Part shown: positions 35,084 through 43,367 of the stretch, in pieces
Numbering within the stretch: the first letter of the stretch is position 1
Layout of the letters: the number at the start of each line of letters is the position of its first letter
DNA from: Janibacter endophyticus
Lineage (GTDB): Bacteria; Actinomycetota; Actinomycetes; Actinomycetales; Dermatophilaceae
Direction of reading: 5' to 3'
NCBI RefSeq assembly: GCF_016888335.1
Contig: NZ_JAFEJG010000004.1
Location: forward strand, 310,001 to 374,000
DNA: 64,000 nucleotides
The notes under the pieces: model-generated
Database searches by the model: none
Told to the model about the DNA's origin: nothing
The model's input: only the letters and a program-made list of their open reading frames with translations
Made by a program: the position numbers and the translations under genes

Positions 35084-35725
35084 ATGGAGCACGCACACAC
35101 CGACCACCACGACCACGCCACGCACGAGGACGAGCAGCACGACCACGCCGGCCACGACATGGGCGGCATCAACCGGATGGCCTGGAGCGCCACCTTGCAC
35201 TGCCTCACCGGCTGCGCCGTCGGCGAGATCCTCGGCCTGATGATCGGCACCGCCCTCGGCCTGGGCAACGTCTGGACCATCGCACTCGCGGTCGGGCTGG
35301 CGTTCCTCTTCGGCTACTCCTTCTCGACCCTCCCGCTCGTGAGGACCGGGCTGGGCATCGGGGCCGCCCTGAGCATCGTCTTCGCCGCTGACACCCTGTC
35401 GATCCTCACGATGGAGGTCGTCGACAACCTCGTCATGGCCGTCATCCCCGGCGCGATGGACGCGGGGCTGGTCAACCCGATCTTCTGGATCGGCATGACC
35501 ATCGCGCTCGCCGTCGCCGCAGTGGCCGCCTTCCCGGTCAACCGATACCTGCTGCAGCGAGGCAAGGGGCACGCCCTGACCCACGAGCATCACGGGGCGG
35601 ACCCGGTGACGACGGGGTGGCGACGCTTCGTCCCGGCGCCGGCGACCTCGACCCTCGTCGCCGTGATCCTCGCCTTCATGATCGGCGGGCTCGTCGTCTC
35701 CGTCGCGGAGGCCCTCGGCGCCTGA
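35084..35725 (+). CDS. DUF4396 membrane protein with His-rich N-terminus
   Basis: 213 residues. The first ~35 residues are unusually histidine/aspartate-rich (EHAHTDHHDHATHEDEQHD), then about five or six hydrophobic segments; WSATLHCLTGCAVGEILGLM is the DUF4396 signature with two cysteines and a His. A second His cluster HALTHEHHG occurs near residue 165. These features and the CsoR-like operator point to a metal- or copper-related membrane protein; transport is not shown. ATG 35084 has GGAAGG upstream. Confidence 0.78.
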   Translation: MEHAHTDHHDHATHEDEQHDHAGHDMGGINRMAWSATLHCLTGCAVGEILGLMIGTALGLGNVWTIALAVGLAFLFGYSFSTLPLVRTGLGIGAALSIVFAADTLSILTMEVVDNLVMAVIPGAMDAGLVNPIFWIGMTIALAVAAVAAFPVNRYLLQRGKGHALTHEHHGADPVTTGWRRFVPAPATSTLVAVILAFMIGGLVVSVAEALGA

Positions 35726-35761
35726 GGCCTCGGATGCCGACGCTCCGTCAGGGCGTCACGA

Positions 35762-36031
35762 TCACCGCCCGAGCGACGCCGGGTGGAGCCGCGGCCGGAC
35801 CACCTCGGCGAGCCGAGCGAGGTCGCGGTCCTGCGACAGGCACTCGGCGGCGTGCCGTAGCGCCACCGCCGCGATGAGGCAGTCGATGAGTCCGCGCGGC
35901 GCCACGCCGTGCCGGCGGCTGGGGCGGTAGATCGACACCGCGGCATCGAAGTCCGCAGCTGCGTCGAAGGTCAGGAGCGGGAACCGGTCCAGGAGACGGC
36001 GCAGCTCTCGTTCCCGCTCCGGGGAACGAAT
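35762..36031 (-). pseudogene. Truncated VapC toxin (PIN domain, N-terminus lost)
   Basis: In one frame the minus strand reads RLLDRFPLLTF, then SRRHGVAPRGLIDCLIAA, then CLSQDRDLARLAE, and stops at 35762. This is the C-terminal two-thirds of a VapC PIN ribonuclease with its late acidic residues (LIDCL, DRD). The N-terminal Asp-Thr-Ser strand and second acidic residue are missing; the sequence runs directly into the antitoxin frame. No start codon fits. A deletion has removed the antitoxin stop, toxin start and early toxin codons. Confidence 0.75.
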
Positions 36032-36255
36032 CGTGTTCCGGGTGGCGGTGTCTCGGCCGGGAGGTCGTCGATCGCGTGCGCTCCGCGCATGGCGAGCGCC
36101 TCGTCGAGCGTCATCGGGTCACCCGCGAGGTGTCGCAGGGCGAGATCGACCGCCTCGGTCTTCGTCACCAGGCCGTAGCGGCTCATGATCCGGTCCACGT
36201 AGTCGTTCTCGATGAGGATGTTCGTCCGCGTCCACCACGGGTCGGCGCCAGGCAC
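35971..36255 (-). CDS. VapB-like antitoxin, fused by deletion to a frame-shifted tail
   Basis: The recognisable part is RTNILIENDYVDRIMSRYG, then KTEAVDLALRHLAG and TLDEALAMRGAHAIDDLP, a ribbon-helix-helix VapB antitoxin. At the residue where VapB would start (M-RTNI) the codon is ACG. GTG 36255, nine codons before RTNI, is the nearest usable start and is tentative. After AETPPPG the frame reads 15 or so foreign residues through the toxin remnant and stops at 35971. Without an active toxin its function is doubtful. Confidence 0.6.
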   Translation of the reverse strand: MPGADPWWTRTNILIENDYVDRIMSRYGLVTKTEAVDLALRHLAGDPMTLDEALAMRGAHAIDDLPAETPPPGTRFVPRSGNESCAVSWTGSRS

Positions 36256-36462
36256 GACGACCGTCTCGTGCAGCTCGTTGTCCTCGCGACGAGCGGGAGA
36301 GCCGACTCGAACCACTTCATGAGCAGCTTCAACGGCGAGGTCTACGTCGTCACACCACATGGGTGGGCAGCCAGCTCCGGGGACTCCTTCGGCACCAGCC
36401 CGCGCATCGGCGACCGCCATCGACCCGTGCTCCGTGCCGTGTGAGCAGCCTCGACCCCTCCG
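36256..36462. other. Gap between antitoxin and hydrolase genes
   Basis: About 200 bases. The antitoxin frame stays open upstream to an ATG at 36420, but that peptide is not recognised. No clear promoter or hairpin seen. Confidence 0.35.
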
Positions 36463-37194
36463 TCAGTCCGCGAGCTCCCGCACGAACCCCACGACCACGC
36501 GCAGCACCTGGCTCGGTGCCTCCCACAGCGTGTTGTGGCCGCGTCCCTCGACGACGACCCGCCGCGACCCTTCGATGAGCCCGCCGAGGGCCTCGCTCAT
36601 CGCGGGCGGCACGAGGGTGTCCTCGGAGCCGTGGAGCAGCAGCGTCGGCACCTCGATCTGCTCGGCGACGGACTCGGTGTCGAAGCGGTCCGGCACGACG
36701 AAGGCGGGCAGCTTCGGCACGAAGGTCCGGAACATCGCCGTCATCGACGTGAAGGGCGAGACGAGGACGAGCCCCGCCCCGGCCCCGTCCACGGCGAGCC
36801 GGGCCGCGACCGCGCTGCCGAGCGACTCACCGACGAGCACGGTGCGCGCCTGCGGCACACCCCTTCGCCGCAGCTCGGCCACACCCGCGGCCGCCGCCTC
36901 GACGAGGCCCGCCTCGTGCAGCCGCCCACGGACCGGCCCGTAGCCGGGGTACTCCACGGCCGCGAAGCCCACCCCTTCGCGCTCGAAGAGGTCGGCCAGC
37001 GGCGCGACGGTCCCGAGGTCGCTGCCGTTGCCGTGGCAGTAGACGACGGTCCACCCGTCAGCGGGACCCGGGCGGTGAAGCAGTGCGTGCCCGTCCGCGG
37101 TCTCGACGAGATCGTCGCCGACGGCGACCCGGTCCCACACCGGGGCCGGGTAGACCAGCCGACGCGTCAGCGGGCGAAGGGGGTGACGACTCAC
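36463..37194 (-). CDS. Alpha/beta hydrolase, ABHD13/17-like
   Basis: 243 residues. VVYCHGNGSDLG forms the oxyanion-side loop, LVGESLGSAVAARLA the nucleophile elbow, LLLHGSEDTLVPPA carries the acid, and GRGHNTLWEAP the catalytic His. Such bacterial enzymes are often esterases of unknown substrate. GTG 37194 is the natural start; no signal peptide. Confidence 0.75.
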   Translation of the reverse strand: MSRHPLRPLTRRLVYPAPVWDRVAVGDDLVETADGHALLHRPGPADGWTVVYCHGNGSDLGTVAPLADLFEREGVGFAAVEYPGYGPVRGRLHEAGLVEAAAAGVAELRRRGVPQARTVLVGESLGSAVAARLAVDGAGAGLVLVSPFTSMTAMFRTFVPKLPAFVVPDRFDTESVAEQIEVPTLLLHGSEDTLVPPAMSEALGGLIEGSRRVVVEGRGHNTLWEAPSQVLRVVVGFVRELAD

Positions 37195-37226
37195 CCTTCG
37201 ACCCTACGGCGGTCCCCGCTCGCCGT

Positions 37227-37232
37227 TACGTT
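37227..37232 (+). promoter_or_regulatory. -10 element of a probable leaderless promoter
   Basis: TACGTT six bases before ATG 37239. Confidence 0.5.
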
Positions 37233-37238
37233 GGTGCC

Positions 37239-37895
37239 ATGCGGATCACGGTCATCGGCACCCACGTCGCGTCGCACGAGCCCGAGGTCGGTCGGCTCCG
37301 GCTCGAGGTCAGCCGGTCGGGAGCAGAGGCGGCGCAGGTCTACGACGAGACGGTCGCGACCGTGCAGGCCATCACCGCCGACCTCAGGGGTCTCGACGGC
37401 CAGGGCGACCTGGAGTCCTGGGAGGTCCAACCCGTCGCGACGAGCTCGTGGACGCCGCACGACCCGTCGGGCCGACCGCAGGCCGAGGAGCACACGGCAC
37501 GGTCCGAGGTCGTCGCGGTCTTCCGTGACCCGGAGGTCCTCGCCGGCTTCGCCGCGCGGCACGGCTCGACGCCAGGGCTGTCCCAGCACCCAGTCGTCTG
37601 GGAGCTCACCGACGAGACCCGGGGCAGGTTGCGCGACGAGGCGACCGCCGGCGCGGTCGTCGCGGCGCACGAGCGGGCCAGGGTCGTCGCGCAGGCGGCC
37701 GGCGCCGGACGGGTGCGCTGCCTCGCGATCGCCGACCCCGGGCTGCTCGACCGGCCGGGCGGGGAGGTAGAGGCCATGTCCCTCAAGGCTGGCTTCGCGG
37801 CGCGCGCCAACCACGAGACCGTCGAGCCCCGGCCGGGGCGGCTCGAGGTGCGCGCCGAGGTGAACGCGACCTTCGAGGCGGACGTCGACGTCTGA
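37239..37895 (+). CDS. SIMPL-domain (DUF541) protein
   Basis: 218 residues. The N-terminal IGTHVASHEPEVGRLRLEV, the repeated VVAAHERARVVAQAAG and the closing PGRLEVRAEVNATFE fit the SIMPL/DUF541 beta-alpha fold. There is no signal peptide, unlike many periplasmic relatives, so it is probably cytoplasmic. Function unknown. Probably translated from a leaderless mRNA. Confidence 0.65.
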   Translation: MRITVIGTHVASHEPEVGRLRLEVSRSGAEAAQVYDETVATVQAITADLRGLDGQGDLESWEVQPVATSSWTPHDPSGRPQAEEHTARSEVVAVFRDPEVLAGFAARHGSTPGLSQHPVVWELTDETRGRLRDEATAGAVVAAHERARVVAQAAGAGRVRCLAIADPGLLDRPGGEVEAMSLKAGFAARANHETVEPRPGRLEVRAEVNATFEADVDV

Positions 37896-37917
37896 CCGGG
37901 CCTTGGACGAGACCCCG

Positions 37918-38898
37918 TCAGCGGGTCCAGGCCGGGTCGCCGGCCGACGGGCGAAGGGGGTCCTCCCCGGCGGCGGCCCCGTCGTGGTCGGGGTCGAAGG
38001 GGACGACCCCTCGGGTGATGGACTCACGCACCCCGACGAGGGTGCGGCCGGGCTCGCCGAGCACCTCGCGGGCGTCGTGGCGGCAGATCATGTCGTGGTG
38101 CAGGGAGTGCACGAGCGCCTCGACGGTCGCGTCGTCGACGTCGGTGAGCGCGCCGGCGACCGGGCCCATGAGCTCGGGCGGCATCCACGGCAGCGGGATC
38201 TGCATGCGGGTGTAGCCGACGACGTCGGCGTAGACCCGGAGCAGCTCGGGGTAGCTGAGGACGTCCGGACCGCCGATGTCGAGGTAGCCGTGGACGTCGG
38301 TCGCCTCGACCGCGAGCGCGAGGTACTCGACGGCGTCGCTGACGGCGATCGGCTGGACGAGGGTGTCGCGCATCCAGGTCGGCACAGGTCGGATGCCGGG
38401 CATCCGCCGCGACACCTGCCGCACCACCTCGAAGCTCGCCGAGCCCGACCCCATGACGATGGCCGCACGGAGCGTCAGGGTCGTTGCCGACGACAGGGTG
38501 AGGATGTCCTCGACCTGCAGCCGAGAGCGCAGGTGGTCGGAGAGCTCGGCGTCGGGCAGGTCGGGGACGAGGCCCGAGAGGTAGACGACGTGCCCCACGC
38601 CGGCGTCGTCGACGGCCTGCGCGACGTTCGCGGCAGCGATCGCGTCGCGCGAGACGTAGTCGCGGTCGTCGAGGCCGTGGATGAGGTAGACGAGCACGTC
38701 GATGCCCTCGACCGCGGCCCGGACCTGCTCCGGGTCGAAGACGTCCATCGCCCGCCACTCGACGTTGTCGCGCCACGGGTAGGCCGTCGTGCCGGTGCCG
38801 TCGGAGGAGGTGGCGACGACCTCGTGACCGCGCTCCAGCAGGGCAGGGACGAGCCGCGAGCCGATGTAGCCGCGGGCCCCGGTGACGAGGACGCGCAC
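37918..38898 (-). CDS. NAD(P)-binding atypical SDR
   Basis: 326 residues. The Rossmann entry is VTGARGYIGSRLVPALLERGH (18-residue GxxGxxG loop inside), followed by VEGIDVLVYLIHGL and VGHVVYLSGLVP, where the usual Tyr/Lys pair is absent. This resembles atypical SDRs of the NmrA/YwnB type that bind NAD(P)H without dehydrogenase activity. GTG 38898 lies one base after the upstream gene's stop, so the two form an operon. Confidence 0.72.
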   Translation of the reverse strand: MRVLVTGARGYIGSRLVPALLERGHEVVATSSDGTGTTAYPWRDNVEWRAMDVFDPEQVRAAVEGIDVLVYLIHGLDDRDYVSRDAIAAANVAQAVDDAGVGHVVYLSGLVPDLPDAELSDHLRSRLQVEDILTLSSATTLTLRAAIVMGSGSASFEVVRQVSRRMPGIRPVPTWMRDTLVQPIAVSDAVEYLALAVEATDVHGYLDIGGPDVLSYPELLRVYADVVGYTRMQIPLPWMPPELMGPVAGALTDVDDATVEALVHSLHHDMICRHDAREVLGEPGRTLVGVRESITRGVVPFDPDHDGAAAGEDPLRPSAGDPAWTR

Positions 38899-38899
38899 G

Positions 38900-39454
38900 T
38901 CAGCGCTTCTTCCGGCCGAGGCGCATCATCGAGCGGCCGTACGAGGCGACGAGTCCGGGCAGGACGGCGCGGCCGATGTCGAGCGGCTCGTCGTCGGGGC
39001 CGCCGGTGCTCGCGGACGCCGGGCCGGAGAGGCACATCACGAAGTGCTCGATGAGCGGGTCGGACGCGCGCTGCCCGATGCCGCCGCCGAGGTTGGTCGG
39101 CGCACCCTTGACGTCGAGGGTCGTCGTGATGTGCACACTGCTCCGCTGGGCGCTGATCTCGGTGAGCCGCACGTCGATCGTGATGTCGGCCTTGCCGAAT
39201 CCGTGCCGTTCCTTGCCGGTCGCCTTGACCTGCGCGACGCGGGCGGACTCGTCCTGCTTCGTCATCGAGCCGACGCCGTCGTAGGTGAGGACGAAGGGGC
39301 CGAGCTTGACCTTGAGCGCGCCGACGAAGTCGTCGCCGGTCACCTCGCTGACATGCGCGCCGGGGAAGCAGCGCCCGACCCGCTTGAGGTCGGTGAAGGC
39401 GCGCCACATGTGGTCGACGGACGCGTCGACGTCGTGCTGGTGGGTGAGTTTCAC
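38900..39454 (-). CDS. SRPBCC/CoxG-like protein
   Basis: 184 residues. LTHQHDVDASVDHMWRAFTD and VGRCFPGAHVSEVTGDDFVG are classic for the CO dehydrogenase subunit G (CoxG) branch of the START/SRPBCC superfamily, followed by LTYDGVGSMTKQDE and a glycine-rich helix. CoxG relatives help anchor or mature molybdenum hydroxylases, but no such enzyme is encoded here. GTG 39454. Confidence 0.75.
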   Translation of the reverse strand: MKLTHQHDVDASVDHMWRAFTDLKRVGRCFPGAHVSEVTGDDFVGALKVKLGPFVLTYDGVGSMTKQDESARVAQVKATGKERHGFGKADITIDVRLTEISAQRSSVHITTTLDVKGAPTNLGGGIGQRASDPLIEHFVMCLSGPASASTGGPDDEPLDIGRAVLPGLVASYGRSMMRLGRKKR

Positions 39455-39523
39455 GTCCTCGACCCTAGTTCGACCGAGGGCGAAGGGAGCCGGTCGGCAC
39501 CTGGGCGGTCTCGGAGACGAACC

Positions 39524-41886
39524 TCACCCTCGACGTCGGGTGAGGTTGGCCAGCCGGACGACCCCGTCGACCACCCGCCACGGCAGCATGCCAGCGCCGA
39601 TGCGGACGGCCGCGCGCAGCGGCAGCTCGGCGAAGTTGCGCTCGATCATGTCGGCCATCCCCGGCTCGGCCGCGGCGATCTGGGGGCCGACCGCGACCTT
39701 GCGGACGATGTCGCGGAAGGCCCGCCCGACCCGGGTCGTCGCGATCTCGTCGAAGGTCGAGTCACGGGTGAAGGGGCGCACGGGCGTGGGTGTCGGGACG
39801 GCCCCGCCGAGACGGGCGGCGAAGGCCTCGTCCGAGGCGGCGATCGGTGGGGCGTCGGCCCGCTCGGTCCGGGGGCCGACCGCTGTCACGCCGCCGGTCA
39901 CCCGCACCCGGGCCTCGCCGGCGATGTCGACGCTGGAGCGTCCGACGAGCAGCTCGTGCTCACCCTCGGGCGTGCGCCAGCCCGCCTCGTCGACGTCCCA
40001 GTAGGCGAAGGCCCGGTCGGTGAGCTCGACCCGCACGCGCGTGGAGTCCCCCGGCTCGAGGCGGACCTTGGCGAAGCCGACGAGCTCGCGCTCGGGCCGC
40101 AGGACGAGCCCGGTGAGGTCGCGGCGGTAGACCTGGACGACCTCGGAGCCGGGCCGGTCGCCGACGTTGGTCGCGGTGACCTCGACGGTCAGGGGCTCGC
40201 CGGCACCGACCGTCGTCGGCGCCGAGACGTCGCTCAGCTCGATCCGCGTGTACGACAGCCCGTGGCCGAAGGGGAAGGCCGGCTCGGGACCTCCAGAGAC
40301 GTGGTGCCGGTAGCCGACGAAGAGTCCCTCCCGGTGCTCGACCTGCCGCGGCTGCCCGGGGAAGAAGGGGTCGGCGGCGACGTCCGAGGTCGCGGCCGGG
40401 AAGCTCTCGGCGAGCCGCCCGCCAGGCTCGACGTCACCGAGGAGGACGTCGACGAGGGCGCCTCCGCCGGCCTGGCCACCGAGGTAGGACTCGACGATCG
40501 CGGCGACGTCCTCGCGCCACGGCATGAGCACGGGCGCACCGTTGGAGAGCGCGACGACGGTCAGCGGGTTGGCGGCGGCGACCGCCCGGACGAGCTCGTC
40601 GTGGGCGGGCGGCAGGGCGAGGCCCTCGCGGTCGAACCCCTCGGACTCGTGGCGGCCCGGCAGACCGACCATGACGACGGCGACGTCGGCATCACGGGCG
40701 GTCGCGACGGCCTCGGCAAGCAGCTGGGGCGAGCGGCGGTCGGCTTCAGGGGTGCAGCCCTGGGCGTACCGGACGTCGATCCCCTTGTCCGCGAAGGCGG
40801 CTCGCGCGGTCGTCACCCGCCGAGCGTTGACGAGGGAGGAGCCGGCGCCCTGGTAGCGGGGCGTCTCGGCGAAGGGTCCGATGAGCGCCACCGTCGTCTC
40901 CGGCCGAAGGGGGAGGACCCCCGAGTTGGCGAGGAGGACCGTCCCCTCGGCGGCGACCCGACGGGCCAGCGCGTCGTGCTCGTCGTCGTGGTCCCTGAGG
41001 TGCGAGGGCCCACCCATCCCCGTCGCCCGACCCACGAGGTCGAGCACCCGCTGAGCGCTCGCCGTCACGTCCGACTCGGCCACCGACCCGTCCGCGACGG
41101 CCGCGAGGACCTGCGGGTCGGAGAGCCGGTGCCCACCGGGCATCTCGAGGTCGAGGCCGGCGGCCACCCCCTTCGCCCGGTCCGCGACGGCACCCCAGTC
41201 GCTCACGACGAGGCCCTCGAAGCCCCACTCGTCGCGGAGGATCCCGGTGAGGAGGCGACGGTTCTCGCTGCACAGCTCGCCGGCGAGGGAGTTGTACGCG
41301 CACATGACCGTCCACGGCCGTGCGGTGCGCACGACGTGCTCGAAGCCGCTGAGGTAGATCTCGCGCAGCGTGCGCTCGTCGACGACGGCATCGACGACGA
41401 AGCGGTGCGACTCCTGGTTGTTCACCGCGAAGTGCTTCACCGACGCCCCGACCCGCGGGACTGCAGCCCGCGCACGAGCGCCGCGGCCATCCGCCCGGAG
41501 ACCAGCGGGTCCTCGCTGAGGTACTCGAAGCTGCGACCGCCGAGCGGGTGGCGCTTGATGTTCAGGCCCGGCCCGAGGACGACGTGGACCCCCTGCTCGC
41601 GCGCCTCCTCGGCGACGGCGGCCCCGACCTCCTCGGCGAGCGCCTCGTCCCAGGTCGCCGCGAGGGTCACCGCGGTCGGGAAGCACGTCGCCGGCAGGCT
41701 CGGCGCGACCCCGAGGTGGTCCTCGCCGCTGCCTCGCTGGACCCGCAGGCCGTGCGGCCCGTCGGTCATCGTCACCGCGGGCACGCCGTCGAGCTCCTGG
41801 GTGCGCCACACGGCCCCGCCGGAGAGCAGTCGCACGCGGTCGCGCAGGTCGAGGTCGGCAGCGGCGGGCAGGGAAGGGCCGGTCAT
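39524..41886 (-). pseudogene. GH3 beta-glucosidase with a single-base frameshift
   Basis: Glycoside hydrolase family 3, about 787 residues if one base is restored (2363 nt, one short of a multiple of three). The 5' part (ATG 41886) has LLSGGAVWRTQEL, MTDGPHGLR and GPGLNIKRHPLGGRSFEYL, then AALVRGLQSRG and goes out of frame. VGASVKHFAVNNQE continues in another frame, with the nucleophile region LVVSDWGAV, the C-terminal (alpha/beta) sandwich and the fibronectin-III domain (SYTRIELSDVS, PGDSTRVRVEL). The break is in a C run at 41452-41454, consistent with loss of one base. Sequencing error, real inactivation or recoding cannot be separated here. Confidence 0.82.
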
Positions 41887-41921
41887 GCCGCCATCCTCAC
41901 CCATCCGGCGTGCGCGCCCGA

Positions 41922-41927
41922 TAGGTT
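41922..41927 (+). promoter_or_regulatory. -10 element of a probable leaderless promoter
   Basis: TAGGTT six bases before GTG 41934. Confidence 0.5.
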
Positions 41928-41933
41928 CGAGGA

Positions 41934-42350
41934 GTGATCACCGCAGTGCACGCGCTCATCTACAGCGACGACGCGACGGCGACCCGCGCCTTCTTCAAGG
42001 ACGTTCTCGGTCTCCCCTTCGTGACCGACGTCTCGTCCACCGAGGACGAGGTGGCGTCCGAGGGCGACCCGGCCGGCTGGCTGATCTTCGACACCGGTCC
42101 GAGCGAGCTCGGCGTCCACCCGACGAAGGGGGAGCACGCCGGGGAGGAGTTCGTCGCGCCGCGTCACCACCAGGTGAGCCTCATGGTCGAGGACATCGCC
42201 GCGACGGTCGCCGAGCTGCGCGGGCGGGGCGCCGAGATCGACGACGAGCCGGCCGACATGGGCTTCGGTCTCGGGCTCGAGATCGACGTGCCGGGCACCG
42301 ACCCGATCCTCATCTACCAGCCCCGGCACGCCACGGCCTACCGCCGCTGA
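41934..42350 (+). CDS. VOC-family (glyoxalase-like) protein
   Basis: 138 residues, one vicinal-oxygen-chelate domain: HALIYSDDATATRAFFKDVL, LGLPFV, the His in LGVHPTKGEH and HQVSLMVEDIAATVAELRGRG, ending in EIDVPGTDPILIYQP. Metal ligands of the family appear partly retained. Reaction unknown. Translation probably leaderless from GTG 41934. Confidence 0.75.
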   Translation: MITAVHALIYSDDATATRAFFKDVLGLPFVTDVSSTEDEVASEGDPAGWLIFDTGPSELGVHPTKGEHAGEEFVAPRHHQVSLMVEDIAATVAELRGRGAEIDDEPADMGFGLGLEIDVPGTDPILIYQPRHATAYRR

Positions 42351-42382
42351 CCCGGGCGCGCATCCCCCTTCGGTCCTGCGGC

Positions 42383-42413
42383 TTGACCCTCACGCGACGT
42401 GAGGCGCCACGGT
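42383..42413 (+). promoter_or_regulatory. MerR/TipA-type promoter-operator
   Basis: -35 TTGACC (42383-42388), a 19-bp spacer, and -10 CACGGT (42408-42413). The spacer is centred on the palindrome CCTCACGCGACGTGAGG (42388-42404). The overlong spacer and this palindrome match the Streptomyces tipA promoter as I recall it. The start ATG is six bases after the -10, so the mRNA is probably leaderless. Confidence 0.78.
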
Positions 42414-42419
42414 GGACCC

Positions 42420-43214
42420 ATGACCACCGCACGCAGCCGTCACACTGAGGTCGTGGATGACCCGATGACCGTCGGCGCCGTGGCGCAGGAGCTCGGCGTC
42501 ACGGTGCGCACACTGCACCACTACGACGAGATCGGGCTGCTCTCCCCGTCGGAGCGCAGCCCGGCCGGCTACCGGCTGTACACGCGCAACGATCTGGAGC
42601 GTCTCGCGAGCATCGTCGTCTACCGACGGCTCGGGCTCGCGCTCGAGGACGTCGCCGCGATGCTCGACGGCGACGGGACGACCCGGGTCGAGCAGCTGCG
42701 ACGGCAGCGCACGGAGGTCATGGCGAGGGTGGCCCAGATGACCGCCCTCGTCGACGCGATCGACGAAGCACTGGAGGCTGAGATGAACGACCGACCCGCG
42801 ACCACCGACGACATCAAGAGGATCTTCGGCGACGGCTTCGGCGAGGAGTACCCGGCCGAGGCACAGGAGCGCTGGGGCGACACAGACGCCTGGCAGCAGT
42901 CGCAGCAGCGCACCGCCCGGATGACGAAGGCCGACTGGGAGCGCGTCAAGGAGGACGCCGAGTCGCTGGAGTCGGCGGCTGCCGCCGCCCTGCGCGAAGG
43001 GGTCGACCCCGCCTCTCCCGAGGGCCTGGACATCGCGCGGCGGCACCGGGAGAGCATCGAGGTCTTCTACGACTGCTCGCCGCAGATGCACGTCGGGATC
43101 GCGCAGATGTACCTCGCGGACCCGCGCTTCACGGCGCACTACGACGACCGCGAGCCGGGCCTGGCCCGGTGGCTGCACGACGCGATCGTCGCCCTCGCCA
43201 CGGCCCGCCCCTGA
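42420..43214 (+). CDS. MerR-family regulator with TipAS-like domain
   Basis: 264 residues. The N-terminal DNA-binding part is TVGAVAQELGVTVRTLHHYD, then GYRLYTRNDLERL, with a dimerisation coiled coil to about residue 110. The C-terminal ~130 residues carry the TipAS fold (DWERVKEDAESL, then IARRHRESIEVFYDCSP, MHVGIAQMYLAD, ARWLHDAI). In Streptomyces the TipAS domain binds thiopeptides and induces its own promoter; the same layout here suggests an autoregulated drug sensor. ATG 42420 is chosen over upstream starts because of the promoter spacing. Confidence 0.88.
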   Translation: MTTARSRHTEVVDDPMTVGAVAQELGVTVRTLHHYDEIGLLSPSERSPAGYRLYTRNDLERLASIVVYRRLGLALEDVAAMLDGDGTTRVEQLRRQRTEVMARVAQMTALVDAIDEALEAEMNDRPATTDDIKRIFGDGFGEEYPAEAQERWGDTDAWQQSQQRTARMTKADWERVKEDAESLESAAAAALREGVDPASPEGLDIARRHRESIEVFYDCSPQMHVGIAQMYLADPRFTAHYDDREPGLARWLHDAIVALATARP

Positions 43215-43220
43215 CCCTTG

Positions 43221-43261
43221 CGTCCGCCACCGTGGGCTCTCGGGCCCCACGGTGGCGGACG
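43221..43261. terminator. First of two tandem hairpins
   Basis: CGTCCGCCACCGTGGG and its exact complement, 16 bp, around a 9-nt loop, between convergent genes. Confidence 0.72.
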
Positions 43262-43280
43262 TTACGAGCCAGGCGTCCAC

Positions 43281-43325
43281 AACGTCCGCCGATGTGGGTA
43301 CGTAAGGCCCACGGTGGCGGACGTT
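43281..43325. terminator. Second tandem hairpin with the same core
   Basis: AACGTCCGCCGATGTGGG pairs with CCCACGGTGGCGGACGTT (about 15 of 18, with G-U pairs). The right arm equals that of the first hairpin, indicating a duplication. A purine-rich GTGGAG tract follows up to 43367. Confidence 0.6.
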
Positions 43326-43367
43326 GCGAAGGGGTGTGGTGGAGGTGGAGGTGGAGGCGGGGGCGGG

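Noticed and set aside
38882-42448. 1188-codon open frame on the plus strand opposite CoxG-like and GH3 genes
   Set aside because: Low-complexity Arg/Gly/Val/Asp text with no motif; the minus-strand genes are conserved.
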